Notes: generated by a model not told the origin, from the letters alone. Positions 18,644-31,182 are shown, numbered from the stretch's first letter. The stretch: 64,000 nucleotides of DNA from TTA-H9 sp002071415 (GCA_035411425.1 DAONSX010000005.1:11734-75733); one strand, 5' to 3'. Translations and numbers: made by a program.

Positions 18644-19520
18644 TATTTTAATTTCCTCTATTTGAGGGAAAAAGAATTAATTGGTTTAATAGAGAAAGTA
18701 ATAATTTTACTACACTATTGCTGATTCATGACATAAGGCAAATCGTTTTCTTCAAAAATTCTTGTTCAGAGAACGAAGTACAATTGGCTTTATATTATCG
18801 ATGAATTTGTCTTCATGTCGGTTCCTTCTGATTCTTTATCCTGGGAATCGAAGGATAAAGATAGTAGCCCTGAAACCTGGGGCAATACATCCAGTCCATT
18901 TGGTTTTTTACAGGTGGCCGATAAACATGCCTTGAAACGAAATCTTGTGACTTGTGATAAGCATTTGTAATATCTTTTTGTGAACTAACATTACTCGAGC
19001 TTTAGTAGTAACCTTCGGGGATATTACAAGTTGTCTTCTGCTCAAAAATCCGACTTCACCATGTTTATCTATTTATATTTAATTGTGTTTTAGATTGTTT
19101 GACTACTCCTGCATTGGTAAAACGATTGCTTTTACGATCAACATAATCGGACTGGGATAACAAACGAAGTTATTATTTGTGAGAGAATAACCTTGGGGTT
19201 TTCATTAGTGATTTCTTTCAGGAGATTATCCATTTTGAAGCCTTATCTGCTGCTTTAGCAGTTGCATGCAGCAAGATCAATCTACATCTGAGATAGCGAG
19301 GGGCTTCACATACCTGATGATGAATACGATTGCCGGCTATTTCGGCAAAATCGATTGGGTTCGGAATCATATTTTGTATTCCGTGTGATTCGGTTTGAAT
19401 GCAGGTTCGATGGGATGCAAAATAGAAGGCAAGTTGCGATTGATATCCAGAAAGGGGTATGAAATTTTCCGAAGATTCCAGGGAAGTGAAGAGCTCATTA
19501 GATCGTAGACGACGCAATAC
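18644..19520. other. Gene-poor region with two long hairpins
   Basis: 877 bp without a convincing gene. A perfect 10-bp inverted repeat TCTTTATCCT/AGGATAAAGA lies at 18833-18861. A second one, with ends TTTGTAATATC and GATATTACAAG, lies at 18964-19030. An open frame of 99 codons on the minus strand at 19218-19517 has no recognisable motif and I do not call it. Confidence 0.5.
18964..19030. repeat. Hairpin element with TTTGTAATA/TATTACAA ends, copy 1
   Basis: TTTGTAATATC (18964-18974) and GATATTACAAG (19020-19030) pair over at least 10 bp around 45 bases that include CCTTCGGGG just inside the right arm. A related element occurs at 26872-26949. Function is unknown; it may be a small mobile or extragenic repeat. 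Confidence 0.4.
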
Positions 19521-20684
19521 TTAATTGATAGCCGTGCTTTGCTGAGATTGTTCGAGTTCGAGTATTGGAGCAATTTCCTTCCATATTTGCTGCGCAATAG
19601 TCGATACATGCGAATTAGTATTATTAAGGATGATGATAGTAAGCTCATTGTCGGGTATCCGGGTATAGGTTGCAGTAAACCCATGCCATAGCCCGTTATG
19701 ATAGATGATGTCTTTTCCCTCGATTTTTTTGAATCTCCATCCAAAGCCATAATCCACCGTACTATGATTTTTGAGGGTAGCACGTGTAAAGGCTTCTTTT
19801 CTGAGATTTTCTTTAATGAGAATATCAGTTGTCCATGCCTGGTTATACTGAAATAGATCGGCCGGTGTAGAGAAAATACTTTTGTCGCCTAAAACTTCAT
19901 CAATAGGATCATATTCGAAGAGAGAAGTATTGGGATGAGACGAACGATGTCCCAATGCTGTAGCAATTGTATCCATTGTTTGGCGATCGTAGGTGAAAGT
20001 ATGATACATGCCTAAAGGGATAAATATTCTATTCTTCAGAAATTCATTGAAAGAAGTTTTGCTAACCCTTTCGACCAATAAAGCCAAAACGGCATAACCT
20101 GTATTGGAATAACTGAATTTGGTGCCGGGGGTAAATTGCAAGCGAAGTTTATGCTTTACCAAAAGTTTGAGCATATCTTCGTTGTTCATTGGTTTATTTT
20201 TTGGCCAGTATCGTGTAGCAAGATTGAAATAATTGGGAATACCCGAGGTATGGTTGAGTAAATGCTTCACCGTAACCGTTGGATAGGGAAATTCGGGTAT
20301 ATGGTTTTTTACCTTATCCTCGAGATCGAGAAGACTATCCTGAACCAGCATTAAAACGGCCAAAGCAGTAAATGATTTACTCACGGAAGCCAGTTGAAAG
20401 GGCGTCTCGGCTGATAAACTGTCATTGGTTCTCAAATTAATCAATCCAATGGCATTTTCGTAAAGCACATAATCTTTATATCCCACCAGAATACTACCGT
20501 TGAAATGAGCTTTGTGTATAATTCCGTCAATGGTTTTTGATATGGTATCGGCCTTGGAAACGATAAATGGGGGTTCGGAAGGTAAATCACCCCGGCTGGA
20601 AACATCAGATGCCCTGTTTCCTCCTGATTTTCCGTAAATAAACAGAATAAAGAAAAAGGCCAACCCGTACTTAAGGTTTTTCAT
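19521..20684 (-). CDS. Class C beta-lactamase-like serine hydrolase
   Basis: The 387-residue protein has an N-terminal signal peptide (about 1-20) and a beta-lactamase/DD-peptidase fold. SVSK has nucleophile Ser100 and Lys103, YSN lies at 192-194, and HNG in IIYHNGLWHGF stands for the KTG box. The family includes AmpC-like lactamases, D-aminopeptidases and esterases; replacement of KTG by HxG is typical of the esterase/peptidase side. It likely acts in the periplasm on peptidoglycan peptides or esters. A -7 element (CAAAGATA on the plus strand, 20726-20733) lies about 42 bases upstream. Confidence 0.88.
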   Translation of the reverse strand: MKNLKYGLAFFFILFIYGKSGGNRASDVSSRGDLPSEPPFIVSKADTISKTIDGIIHKAHFNGSILVGYKDYVLYENAIGLINLRTNDSLSAETPFQLASVSKSFTALAVLMLVQDSLLDLEDKVKNHIPEFPYPTVTVKHLLNHTSGIPNYFNLATRYWPKNKPMNNEDMLKLLVKHKLRLQFTPGTKFSYSNTGYAVLALLVERVSKTSFNEFLKNRIFIPLGMYHTFTYDRQTMDTIATALGHRSSHPNTSLFEYDPIDEVLGDKSIFSTPADLFQYNQAWTTDILIKENLRKEAFTRATLKNHSTVDYGFGWRFKKIEGKDIIYHNGLWHGFTATYTRIPDNELTIIILNNTNSHVSTIAQQIWKEIAPILELEQSQQSTAIN

Positions 20685-20725
20685 CTTTCGTTCGTGGTTT
20701 GTCCATTTCTAATTAGAACAATTTG

Positions 20726-20733
20726 CAAAGATA
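20726..20733 (-). promoter_or_regulatory. -7 promoter element of the serine hydrolase
   Basis: Minus strand TATCTTTG is a perfect TAnnTTTG match, giving a leader of about 37 bases. No clear -33 TTG. Confidence 0.45.
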
Positions 20734-20969
20734 AGCAAACTATTATTTTTCTTTTCATTATTGCTGCCTGATTTTTTCCAATTTTTATCCACATTTTCAT
20801 AATAATGGTTTTCTTAATGCATTGGATATTATTCTATTACTTTTATTACAGAACGTATGTTGTTTGCGTAAAAAACATTCCTGATGAAAACACGTTATAA
20901 TCTTGGGGAATCCAAACAACCTGAGCTTTTTGGCTTTGTCTATTAAAAAATGAAGTAAAAGACTGCAAA

Positions 20970-22457
20970 ATGCTTGTGAATAGGAATATATATCTCTTAT
21001 TCAGTATATTATCGATATTCATTTGTTTATTGGATATCATCGAAGTGAATGCTCAGGAAACGCCAGGACTTTCGGTTGGAAATTATACAGGAATCCATGC
21101 CTTGCAGTCGAATCCTTCGGCAGCTATTTACTCGGCTTACTGGCTCGATTTTAATATTATAGGACTGGAGGTTTTTGCTTGCAACAATGGCTTTTACATA
21201 CCTCGCTCCGATTTTAACGTAACCGATCTATTACGCAGGGATTATGTTTTTCCGACGTATGGTAAATACAACCGTTCTTTTCTTACAAAGGGAGGAACAT
21301 TTATGCGCAATTTTTTTACTCAGAATCGTGTCTTGCTCCCCTCAGCAATGGTTGTAGATATTACCAGGGGATTGAGTGTAGGTTTACTTCTCCAATCACG
21401 CGAAGCTGCTTCGGGCGACTGCATTCCGTACGACATCGCTAATTTTGGATATTATGGACTTGAACATAAGGCTCAACATAATATTGAATACAACGATTAC
21501 AATATTTATACCGCCGGGCTTGTGTGGACAGAACTTGGGGTGAATATTGGCCGCACCTTAAAAAGGGAAAGGTTTGATTTATGGGCGGCCGGCATCACAT
21601 TGAAATATCTATGGGGTCATTCAGGTTATTTTGCAAGAATTGACAATGTCCGCTATGTGGTATTGAACGATTCTACCATGGATATTCGCAACCTTGACGC
21701 CAAAGCTGGTTTTTCACTGGCTATTGACTATAGCAATAATGATTTCCCTGGTCCGGAAGGTTATACTCTTGGTCATGGATTCAGCTTCGACCTTGGAATA
21801 ACTTTTATCAAAACAAATAGGGAATTGAGGAGACTTTTCCCGGGCAGGCTTTGTGAGGCACGTTTCGAGCCTTATGTTTTCAGATTGGGCTTGTCATTGC
21901 TTGATATTGGGAGTATTCGCTTTTCACGAAATGCCCAGAAACATGTATTCGATGGAGTAAGCCACTTTTGGGAACATGCCCGGGACTTCACTTATACTAC
22001 GGTTGATGAAGCGGTAAATGACATAAGCAACCGCTTCTATGGAAATCCAACTGCTTCGTTGAACGATACTTCATTTACTGTGGGCTTGCCAACAGCCTTT
22101 AGTATTCAGTTCGATTATCATTTGAATGAGAAATATTATGTTCATGCCATGGCGATTCAAGCTTTCCCTATATTGGGTGAAGAGGCCGTTAAACGTGCAA
22201 ATGTCATTTATGTTATGCCAAGATATGAAACTCCGGCATTTGAAATTGGAATTCCTCTGAGTCTCTATCGTTATCGAATTCCACGGTTGGGCTTTTGGTT
22301 CCGGATATATTCCTTTACCCTTGGTACAGATAATCTGGGTATGTTTCTGCGAACGGGCGACTTCAACAATGCCGATATTTATCTATCCTTGAGAATTCCC
22401 TTGAGAAAGGGAAAATGTCTGAAATCGAAAGGAAAATTGCCTTGCGAAAGTTTTTGA
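20970..22457 (+). CDS. DUF5723 outer-membrane protein
   Basis: The 495-residue protein has a signal peptide (hydrophobic residues 7-25, ending NAQ) followed by SVGNYTGIHALQSNPSA, the usual opening of Bacteroidota DUF5723 proteins. These are predicted outer-membrane barrels of unknown role. The remainder alternates aromatic and polar residues as expected for beta strands and ends in a basic, cysteine-containing tail (RKGKCLKSKGKLPCESF). It is divergent from the serine hydrolase and convergent with valS. No function can be inferred. Confidence 0.75.
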   Translation: MLVNRNIYLLFSILSIFICLLDIIEVNAQETPGLSVGNYTGIHALQSNPSAAIYSAYWLDFNIIGLEVFACNNGFYIPRSDFNVTDLLRRDYVFPTYGKYNRSFLTKGGTFMRNFFTQNRVLLPSAMVVDITRGLSVGLLLQSREAASGDCIPYDIANFGYYGLEHKAQHNIEYNDYNIYTAGLVWTELGVNIGRTLKRERFDLWAAGITLKYLWGHSGYFARIDNVRYVVLNDSTMDIRNLDAKAGFSLAIDYSNNDFPGPEGYTLGHGFSFDLGITFIKTNRELRRLFPGRLCEARFEPYVFRLGLSLLDIGSIRFSRNAQKHVFDGVSHFWEHARDFTYTTVDEAVNDISNRFYGNPTASLNDTSFTVGLPTAFSIQFDYHLNEKYYVHAMAIQAFPILGEEAVKRANVIYVMPRYETPAFEIGIPLSLYRYRIPRLGFWFRIYSFTLGTDNLGMFLRTGDFNNADIYLSLRIPLRKGKCLKSKGKLPCESF

Positions 22458-22610
22458 TTGCTGTAAACCGAGAATGCGTAAGGTTTCGAATCATGCCCCT
22501 TCTGAAATAAACGATTCTATTTTTCTAAAAAAATGTTTCTTCTTACAATCCATTTTTTTAACGGCTTTTGTATAGCGTAAGATTCTTCCAAGATATTCAT
22601 TGTATTTTCT

Positions 22611-25265
<2,655 letters not shown>

Positions 25266-25294
25266 TTGAAGGATGTTATGACTCATTACGGCCG

Positions 25295-25302
25295 CAAAAT
25301 TA
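25295..25302 (-). promoter_or_regulatory. -7 promoter element of valS
   Basis: Minus strand TAATTTTG is a perfect TAnnTTTG match. It favours the downstream start at 25265 with a leader of roughly 25 bases. Confidence 0.5.
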
Positions 25303-25458
25303 AGAAAACACTATCAATCTCTTTGTTAGGATATACAGCCTCGATGATGGAAAGCCCCATTTGCCTTAGTGTATCCAACCTGTTGATTCCAGAAATACCT
25401 CAAACTGAAAAATGAGAAGGCATCATTGAACCGAGAGAATGAAGTTGGTGTAAATAAT

Positions 25459-25466
25459 TACTTTTG
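25459..25466 (+). promoter_or_regulatory. -7 promoter element of phosphomannomutase gene
   Basis: TACTTTTG is a perfect TAnnTTTG match. It overlaps the upstream TTG codon at 25464, so translation cannot begin there and must use ATG 25479 or 25494. Confidence 0.5.
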
Positions 25467-25493
25467 TATCAACCACAAATGAATGATTTGATT

Positions 25494-26840
25494 ATGTCGG
25501 CTTTCAAGGCTTATGATATCAGAGGCATATTCAACGAAGATTTCGATGAGGAAGATGTTTTCCGCATAGGTTATTATTTGCCTGGTTTGCTTCGAACCCA
25601 CAAAATATTGATTGGAAGTGATGCCAGAGAATCATCTCCGGCTATTCACAAGGCATTGTGTGATGGAGTCATACGAGCGGGTGCCGATGTTTATGATATG
25701 GGGATGAGCACAACTCCTATGGTTTATTGGGCAACAGCTCGTTTCGGTTTTGGGGCTTCCATCATGATAACGGCTTCGCATAACCCCCCTCAGTATAATG
25801 GGATGAAGATCAGTAGAGAAAATGCTTTGCCTGTAGGATATGATTCTGGATTGAACAAACTTGAACACTTGATACAATCGCCCGTTGTGCATAATGCTGT
25901 TATAAATGGGAAAATCATCGAATTCGACAAGAAGACAGAATATCTTGATTTTCTGATTCATTCAGGGCAATATGACTTTGGAAATCTAAAGATGGCTATA
26001 GATTGCGGGAATGGCATGGCGGGTTTGTTTGCCAGAGGATTGTTCGGAAATGAATCGTTTTACTTGTTCGAAGATATCGACGGACGTTTTCCCAATCATC
26101 TTCCCAATCCTCTGGAGGGAAAAAATTTGGAACCTTTGAAGGCAAAAGTGCTCGAAAGGGAATGCGATTTGGGAGTTATTTTCGATGGAGACGCCGACCG
26201 TGTGATGTTTATAGATGAAAATGCGCAATTTATTTCGCCTGATCTAATGATTGCCGTGTTAGCGCATTATTATCTAAGAAACGATCGATTGTATGCCAGG
26301 GTTCTGCATGATATTCGAACTTCGAAATCTGTATCGGAATATATCGAAAAGTTAGGAGGGCAGGTTCATATCTGGAAGGTTGGCAGGGCCTTTGCTGCTC
26401 CAAAGTTAAGAGAGATAGATGGTTTGTTTGGAGGTGAACTGGCTGGCCATTATTATTTCAAAGATTTTTATTTTTCCGATTCTGGCTTGATGAGCGCATT
26501 ACGATTATTGACCGTTCTTTCCAGATTCAAAACCCGGGGTGTTCGTCCTTCTCGACTCATTCAGTCCATTCAACATTATCATAATTCAGGAGAATTGAAT
26601 TTTCTTGTTCGAAATAAAACTGAAGCCATGAACGAGCTTCTTCGTGTATTTCTTTCGAAAGAAGATCCTCTCCGAGTTTATGATTTCGATGGGTATCGGG
26701 TTGAATTCTCAGGTGAATGGTTCAATGTAAGACCCTCTAATACAGAACCTTATTTGCGTTTTATTGCTGAAGCCAATACCTCTGAGAAATTATCGGAAAT
26801 GATTGAAACGACAAAAGCTATACTTGCGAGATTTATGTGA
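25494..26840 (+). CDS. Phosphomannomutase/phosphoglucomutase
   Basis: The 448-residue alpha-D-phosphohexomutase has SAFKAYDIRGIF at the N-terminus, MITASHNPPQYNGMK with the phosphoserine, FDGDADRVMFID for Mg, GGELAGHYYF for sugar binding and RPSNTEPYLRF for phosphate. It interconverts hexose-6- and hexose-1-phosphates for GDP-mannose or glucan synthesis. ATG 25494 is chosen from the family N-terminus and the promoter; ATG 25479 is the alternative. It is divergent from valS. Confidence 0.93.
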   Translation: MSAFKAYDIRGIFNEDFDEEDVFRIGYYLPGLLRTHKILIGSDARESSPAIHKALCDGVIRAGADVYDMGMSTTPMVYWATARFGFGASIMITASHNPPQYNGMKISRENALPVGYDSGLNKLEHLIQSPVVHNAVINGKIIEFDKKTEYLDFLIHSGQYDFGNLKMAIDCGNGMAGLFARGLFGNESFYLFEDIDGRFPNHLPNPLEGKNLEPLKAKVLERECDLGVIFDGDADRVMFIDENAQFISPDLMIAVLAHYYLRNDRLYARVLHDIRTSKSVSEYIEKLGGQVHIWKVGRAFAAPKLREIDGLFGGELAGHYYFKDFYFSDSGLMSALRLLTVLSRFKTRGVRPSRLIQSIQHYHNSGELNFLVRNKTEAMNELLRVFLSKEDPLRVYDFDGYRVEFSGEWFNVRPSNTEPYLRFIAEANTSEKLSEMIETTKAILARFM

Positions 26841-26871
26841 GGAATTTATTCGAATGATTTTATTATAAATA

Positions 26872-26949
26872 TTTGTAATAGGCGAGCTAATCCCTTCGGA
26901 TGGTTTGAGCCAAATAGTCATCAAATTTTGCCTTCAGGCTTATTACAAG
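26872..26949. repeat. Hairpin element with TTTGTAATA/TATTACAAG ends, copy 2
   Basis: TTTGTAATA (26872-26880) and TATTACAAG (26941-26949) are inverted ends, with GGC next to the left end and CCTTCAGGCT before the right end. This resembles the right arm of the element at 18964-19030. Confidence 0.4.
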
Positions 26950-27102
26950 GTTATACGGGAGAATTTAACCTGTTCTGACAATGATCTGATATTTTTCCCC
27001 TTCTTGATGAGATTATCGCCTATAGCATGTATTAAAAAATCCATTATTCTGGCAAAAAGAATGACAAAACGATGGATGTACTTCTCAAATCACCAATAAA
27101 TG

Positions 27103-27175
27103 AGCCGATGGACGGACTCGAACCGCCGACCGGCTGATTACAAATCAGCTGCTCTACCAACTGAGCTACATCGGC
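27103..27175 (-). tRNA. tRNA-Thr (anticodon TGT)
   Basis: Read on the minus strand, acceptor GCCGATG pairs with CATCGGC, with discriminator T at 27103. The D arm is AGCTCAGTTGGTAGAGC. Anticodon stem GCTGA/TCAGC encloses TTTGTAA with anticodon TGT. The T arm is GGCGGTTCGAGTCCGTC. No CCA is encoded. CAAAATTA at 27188-27195 gives a -7 element (TAATTTTG) 12 bases upstream. Confidence 0.95.
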
Positions 27176-27274
27176 TGAAAATCGTTGCAAAATTATAATT
27201 TTTTCACAAAGAATCATCCATTCTGAAAAATAACCCTATTTTCTATTCTTATCTGATGAAAAATGCCAGAATTT

Positions 27275-27301
27275 TTGCCCTGAGGTTTTTTTGTAATTTT
27301 G
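27275..27301 (+). promoter_or_regulatory. Promoter of the etf operon
   Basis: TAATTTTG (27294-27301) is a perfect -7 element, with TTG at 27275-27277 16 bases upstream. The leader to ATG 27361 is about 55 bases. Confidence 0.55.
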
Positions 27302-27360
27302 CGGCTTCCTTTTGTGAAGTTTTTATAACTTGAGGAAAGAAAACCTAATTGTCAGATATT

Positions 27361-28233
27361 ATGTCGTTTAGAATTATCGTTCTTGCCAAACAGGTACCCG
27401 ATACCCGTAATGTAGGCAAAGATGCTATGAAAGCTGATGGAACCGTCAACAGGGCGGCACTTCCAGCTATTTTCAATCCCGATGATTTGAATGCACTCGA
27501 AATGGCCCTTAAGATCAAAGATCAGATGGTGGATGCCGAAGTGATTATCGTAACCATGGGTCCATCTCGAGCGGCCGAAATTATTCGTGAAGCGCTTTAC
27601 CGCGGTGCCGACCGAGGATATCTGGTAACCGATCGCAAATTTGCCGGCAGCGATACTCTGGCTACTTCCTATACACTTTCGCTTGCCATCAGAAAACTCG
27701 AACCTTTTCATCTTCTCATTACGGGCCGGCAGGCCATCGATGGGGATACCGCACAAGTGGGTCCTCAAACCGCCGAAAAACTTGGCATACCTCAAATTAC
27801 TTATGTTGAAGAACTGATTTCTATCGATTTACAGCAAGTTGTCGTAAAACGCAGATTAGAGCAGGGAGTCGAAACAGTAAAGTCGCCTTTGCCGGTTTGC
27901 ATTACGGTACATGGCTCAGCACCTGCCTGCCGACCACGGAATGCCAAATTGCTGATGAAGTTCAAACATGCTCGTACATATACCGAACTTCAGGAAGAAA
28001 CCCGCGACTATACCCAATTGCGCTTCGAAAAGCCTTATCTCGATATCGAAGAATTGTCGGGCGATGCTCTTGAAGCCGATGAAGAAAAAATAGGACTGGC
28101 AGGTTCACCTACCAAAGTAAAGAAAATCGAAAATGTCGTATTTCAGCATAAAGAATCAAAAATTCTGAACAACAGCGATCAGGATATAGAATGGTTAGTA
28201 CGACAGCTGATTCAGAACCATATTATTGGATAA
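27361..28233 (+). CDS. etfB: Electron transfer flavoprotein, beta subunit
   Basis: The 290-residue beta subunit opens FRIIVLAKQVPDTRN and contains GRQAIDGDTAQVGPQ for AMP binding. The C-terminal acidic/hydrophobic tail contacts the alpha subunit. The start is ATG 27361 (MSFRII); an in-frame TTG 12 bases earlier adds only four residues. It is first in an etfB-etfA-acyl-CoA dehydrogenase operon, so it takes electrons from that dehydrogenase. Whether it is classical or bifurcating cannot be decided by eye. Confidence 0.95.
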   Translation: MSFRIIVLAKQVPDTRNVGKDAMKADGTVNRAALPAIFNPDDLNALEMALKIKDQMVDAEVIIVTMGPSRAAEIIREALYRGADRGYLVTDRKFAGSDTLATSYTLSLAIRKLEPFHLLITGRQAIDGDTAQVGPQTAEKLGIPQITYVEELISIDLQQVVVKRRLEQGVETVKSPLPVCITVHGSAPACRPRNAKLLMKFKHARTYTELQEETRDYTQLRFEKPYLDIEELSGDALEADEEKIGLAGSPTKVKKIENVVFQHKESKILNNSDQDIEWLVRQLIQNHIIG

Positions 28234-28263
28234 TGTTTGCCTTACAATTTAAAAGAAAGTCTT

Positions 28264-29286
28264 GTGAATAACGTATTTGTATATTGCGAAATCAACGAAG
28301 AAGGCCATATAGCCGAAGTGAGCCTCGAACTGTTATCGAAAGGCCGTAGGCTGGCCAACAAACTGAATGTCGAATTGGAAGCCCTGGCTATAGGATATCG
28401 ACTCGAAAATATTGCAGATGAGGTTTTTACTTATGGAGTCAATATCCTTCATTTAGCCGACGATAAAAGGCTATTTCCATATTTGACCCTTCCGCATGCT
28501 TCTATTGTAACTGGAATTTTCAAAGAAGAACAGCCACAGATTGCGTTATTTGGTGCTACCTCCATTGGCCGCGACCTTGCACCACGCGTGGCCTCTGCAT
28601 TGAGATGCGGACTTACTGCGGATTGTACGAGCCTTGAAATAGGCAACCATACTGAACTAAAAAGCAATAAGGTATATCAGAATCTTCTCTACCAGATTCG
28701 GCCGGCTTTTGGGGGTAATATTATTGCAACAATTGTTAACCCTGATACACGGCCTCAAATGGCCACTGTTCGTGATGGAGTCATGAAGAAGGAACCTCTT
28801 CCATCGCCATTCTCTGGAAAAATAAATCATGTGGAGGTACAAAAGTATTTATCCGATGTCGACTTTGTTGTCCAGATCATTGATCGTCATATCGAACAAC
28901 GAAAGGTGAATCTGAAGGGTGCTCAAATCATTGTTTCGGGTGGCTATGGAGTGGGTACGCCCGAAAATTTTAAGTTGCTTTATGAATTAGCCGAGACCAT
29001 TGGAGCTGAGGTAGGTGCTTCCCGTGCTGCTGTGGATGCCGGACTGGCCGATCATGAACGCCAGATTGGACAAACCGGTGTTACTGTTCAACCTAAATTG
29101 TATATAGCCTGTGGAATATCGGGCGCAATTCAGCACCGAGCAGGCATGGATAAAAGCGCTCAAATCATTTCTATCAATAAGGATCCCAATGCCCCTATCA
29201 ATCAAATTGCCGATTATACCATCATAGGCGATGTGGCTGAAATCATTCCTAAATTTATCCATTTTTATAAACTCAACTCGAAGTAA
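28264..29286 (+). CDS. etfA: Electron transfer flavoprotein, alpha subunit
   Basis: The 340-residue alpha subunit has the FAD-binding C-terminal domain: SGGYGVGTPENF, EVGASRAAVDAG, QIGQTGVTVQPKLYIACGIS and AQIISINKDPNAPI. The most likely start is GTG 28264, giving MNNVFVYCEINEEGH, the usual Bacteroidota N-terminus. TTG 28237 would add nine unrelated residues. It follows etfB by 30 bases and precedes the acyl-CoA dehydrogenase by 13. Confidence 0.95.
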   Translation: MNNVFVYCEINEEGHIAEVSLELLSKGRRLANKLNVELEALAIGYRLENIADEVFTYGVNILHLADDKRLFPYLTLPHASIVTGIFKEEQPQIALFGATSIGRDLAPRVASALRCGLTADCTSLEIGNHTELKSNKVYQNLLYQIRPAFGGNIIATIVNPDTRPQMATVRDGVMKKEPLPSPFSGKINHVEVQKYLSDVDFVVQIIDRHIEQRKVNLKGAQIIVSGGYGVGTPENFKLLYELAETIGAEVGASRAAVDAGLADHERQIGQTGVTVQPKLYIACGISGAIQHRAGMDKSAQIISINKDPNAPINQIADYTIIGDVAEIIPKFIHFYKLNSK

Positions 29287-29299
29287 TAATTAATATATC

Positions 29300-31003
29300 A
29301 TGGCAAATTTTTATACCGACAACAAGTCCCTTAAATTTTATCTTTCCCATCCTTTGATGCCGAAAATCATTAGTTTAAGAGAATTCGACTATACTGAAAA
29401 GAACGAGTATGATTATGCCCCTATTGATTTCGAAGATGCGCTCGATAGTTATGATAAGGTGCTGGAGATTATTGGGGAGATTAGTGGCGATATTATTGCA
29501 GTGAATGCCGATGATGTGGATAAAGAAGGTCCGCATCTTGTGAATAATGAAGTAGTATATGCAAGAGGAACTCAGGAAAATTTGGAAGCTATCAAAAATG
29601 CAGGATTATTTGGAATTTCACTGCCCCGAAAGTATGGTGGTTTGAATTTTTCTATTGTTCCCTATGTGATGTCGGCCGAAATAGTTTCACGTGCCGATGC
29701 CAGTTTTTCGAATATATGGGGTTTACAGGACTGTGCCGAAACCATTCATGAGTTTGCCTCAGAAGAGATCAAGAATGAGTTTCTACCTCGATTTCCTAGA
29801 GGTGCTACTGCGGCTATGGCTTTGACCGAACCCGATGCCGGCAGTGATCTTCAGGCAGTCCAGCTCAAGGCAACGCCCAATCAGGATGGTAAAACTTGGC
29901 GATTGAATGGGGTGAAACGCTTTATTACCAATGGAGATGCCGACATATCTCTGGTTTTGGCTCGCTCGGAAGAGAATACTACCGATGCCAGAGGCCTTTC
30001 CTTGTTTTTGTATGATAGAAATTCGAAAGCAGTTACCATTCGCAGAATCGAGAACAAACTTGGGATAAAAGGTTCACCTACCTGTGAGCTCGTATTTCGA
30101 GATGCTCCAGCTTTATTGGTAGGGGAGAGGAAATTGGGCCTCATCAAATACGTAATTGCCCTGATGAATTCGGCTCGTCTGGGTGTGGGAGCCCAATCTG
30201 TAGGCATAGCCGAGGCAGCTTACCGCGAAGCATTGAAATATGCCAACGAACGCGAACAATTTGGCAAGGCAATCGTCAATTACCCAGCAATATACGAAAT
30301 GCTTATACGCATGAAGGTAAAAATCGATGCCATGCGCTCCTTACTTTACGAAACCGCCCGATTTGTCGATATTAACAAATCATATAACATAGCTGCCGAA
30401 AAAAGAAAACTCGAGCCTAACGAGCGCAATGAGCAAAAGTATTATCAGAAAATGGCCGATATGTACACACCTCTATTGAAGCTTATTTCAAGCGAATACT
30501 GTAACCAGATCGTTTATGATGCTCTCCAGATACATGGTGGACCTGGATTTATGAAGGATTTCCCCGTAGAGCGCCTATACCGGGATGCCAGAATTACTAG
30601 CATTTATGAAGGAACATCACAGTTACAGGTAGTAGCCGCCATTAGAGGCGTTACAACTGGATTTTATCTTAAAGCAATACAAGATTATGATTCGCAGATA
30701 ATCATTCCAGAAGAGTATTTGAAAAAGTCGCTTCAATTGATGACCCAACAATATAAAGAAACAGTTGACAAGGTTAATACTGAAAAAGATAGTGAAATTG
30801 TTGAATTTCACTCCCGCAGATTGGTAGAAATGGCAGGAAACATTATCTTGGGTTATCTCCTTTTGCTCGATTCTCAGCGAAATCCTGAATTCTTGAAATC
30901 TGCTCGGATTTTCATCGAAAATGCCAAATCAGAAAACCAAAGCATGCATGAATATATCATGAATTTTAACGATCGCGAGATAGATAATTTCAAATTCATT
31001 TAG
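29300..31003 (+). CDS. Acyl-CoA dehydrogenase with C-terminal extension
   Basis: This 567-residue FAD enzyme is cotranscribed with etfBA. Landmarks are AMALTEPDAGSDLQAVQLKA (FAD/substrate), GIKGSPTCEL, YANEREQFGKAI, QIHGGPGFMKDFPVERLYRD and the catalytic Glu437 in IYEGTSQLQ. Classical enzymes end near 380 residues. This one has about 60 extra residues at the N-terminus and 110 helical residues at the C-terminus, as in the AcdA/ACAD9-like longer class. It oxidises an acyl-CoA and passes electrons to Etf; chain length is unknown. Confidence 0.92.
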   Translation: MANFYTDNKSLKFYLSHPLMPKIISLREFDYTEKNEYDYAPIDFEDALDSYDKVLEIIGEISGDIIAVNADDVDKEGPHLVNNEVVYARGTQENLEAIKNAGLFGISLPRKYGGLNFSIVPYVMSAEIVSRADASFSNIWGLQDCAETIHEFASEEIKNEFLPRFPRGATAAMALTEPDAGSDLQAVQLKATPNQDGKTWRLNGVKRFITNGDADISLVLARSEENTTDARGLSLFLYDRNSKAVTIRRIENKLGIKGSPTCELVFRDAPALLVGERKLGLIKYVIALMNSARLGVGAQSVGIAEAAYREALKYANEREQFGKAIVNYPAIYEMLIRMKVKIDAMRSLLYETARFVDINKSYNIAAEKRKLEPNERNEQKYYQKMADMYTPLLKLISSEYCNQIVYDALQIHGGPGFMKDFPVERLYRDARITSIYEGTSQLQVVAAIRGVTTGFYLKAIQDYDSQIIIPEEYLKKSLQLMTQQYKETVDKVNTEKDSEIVEFHSRRLVEMAGNIILGYLLLLDSQRNPEFLKSARIFIENAKSENQSMHEYIMNFNDREIDNFKFI

Positions 31004-31166
31004 CAAAAGTTTTCCAGTAAGGGCAATATATCTTTACAGAAACGATATGCAATGAATGTCGCAGCAAGGCTGAGAGTTCAGAGGTTCTGTTCCTTTGAAA
31101 ACTTTGTTACGACCGACCACTCCTTTTCATTTGTATTATGATTTTAAAAACGGACAATAATATGTT

Positions 31167-31182
31167 GACATTTGCAAATGTC
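31167..31182. other. Perfect 16-bp palindrome between convergent genes
   Basis: GACATTTGCAAATGTC is an exact palindrome in the 299-bp space (31004-31302) between the convergent acyl-CoA dehydrogenase and ppsR genes. It looks like an operator but has no promoter beside it. Nothing else is recognisable in this space. Confidence 0.3.

Noticed and set aside
19218..19517. 99-codon minus-strand frame just behind the serine hydrolase
   Set aside because: No recognisable motif, no start signal and unusual residue make-up; could be a gene relic but not supportable.
26905..27099. 64-codon plus-strand frame before tRNA-Thr
   Set aside because: It overlaps the hairpin element and shows no conserved feature.
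31065..31110. GGCTGAGAG resembling the core of a TPP riboswitch
   Set aside because: The second half of the motif and the required helices are missing, and the site lies between convergent gene ends rather than in a leader.
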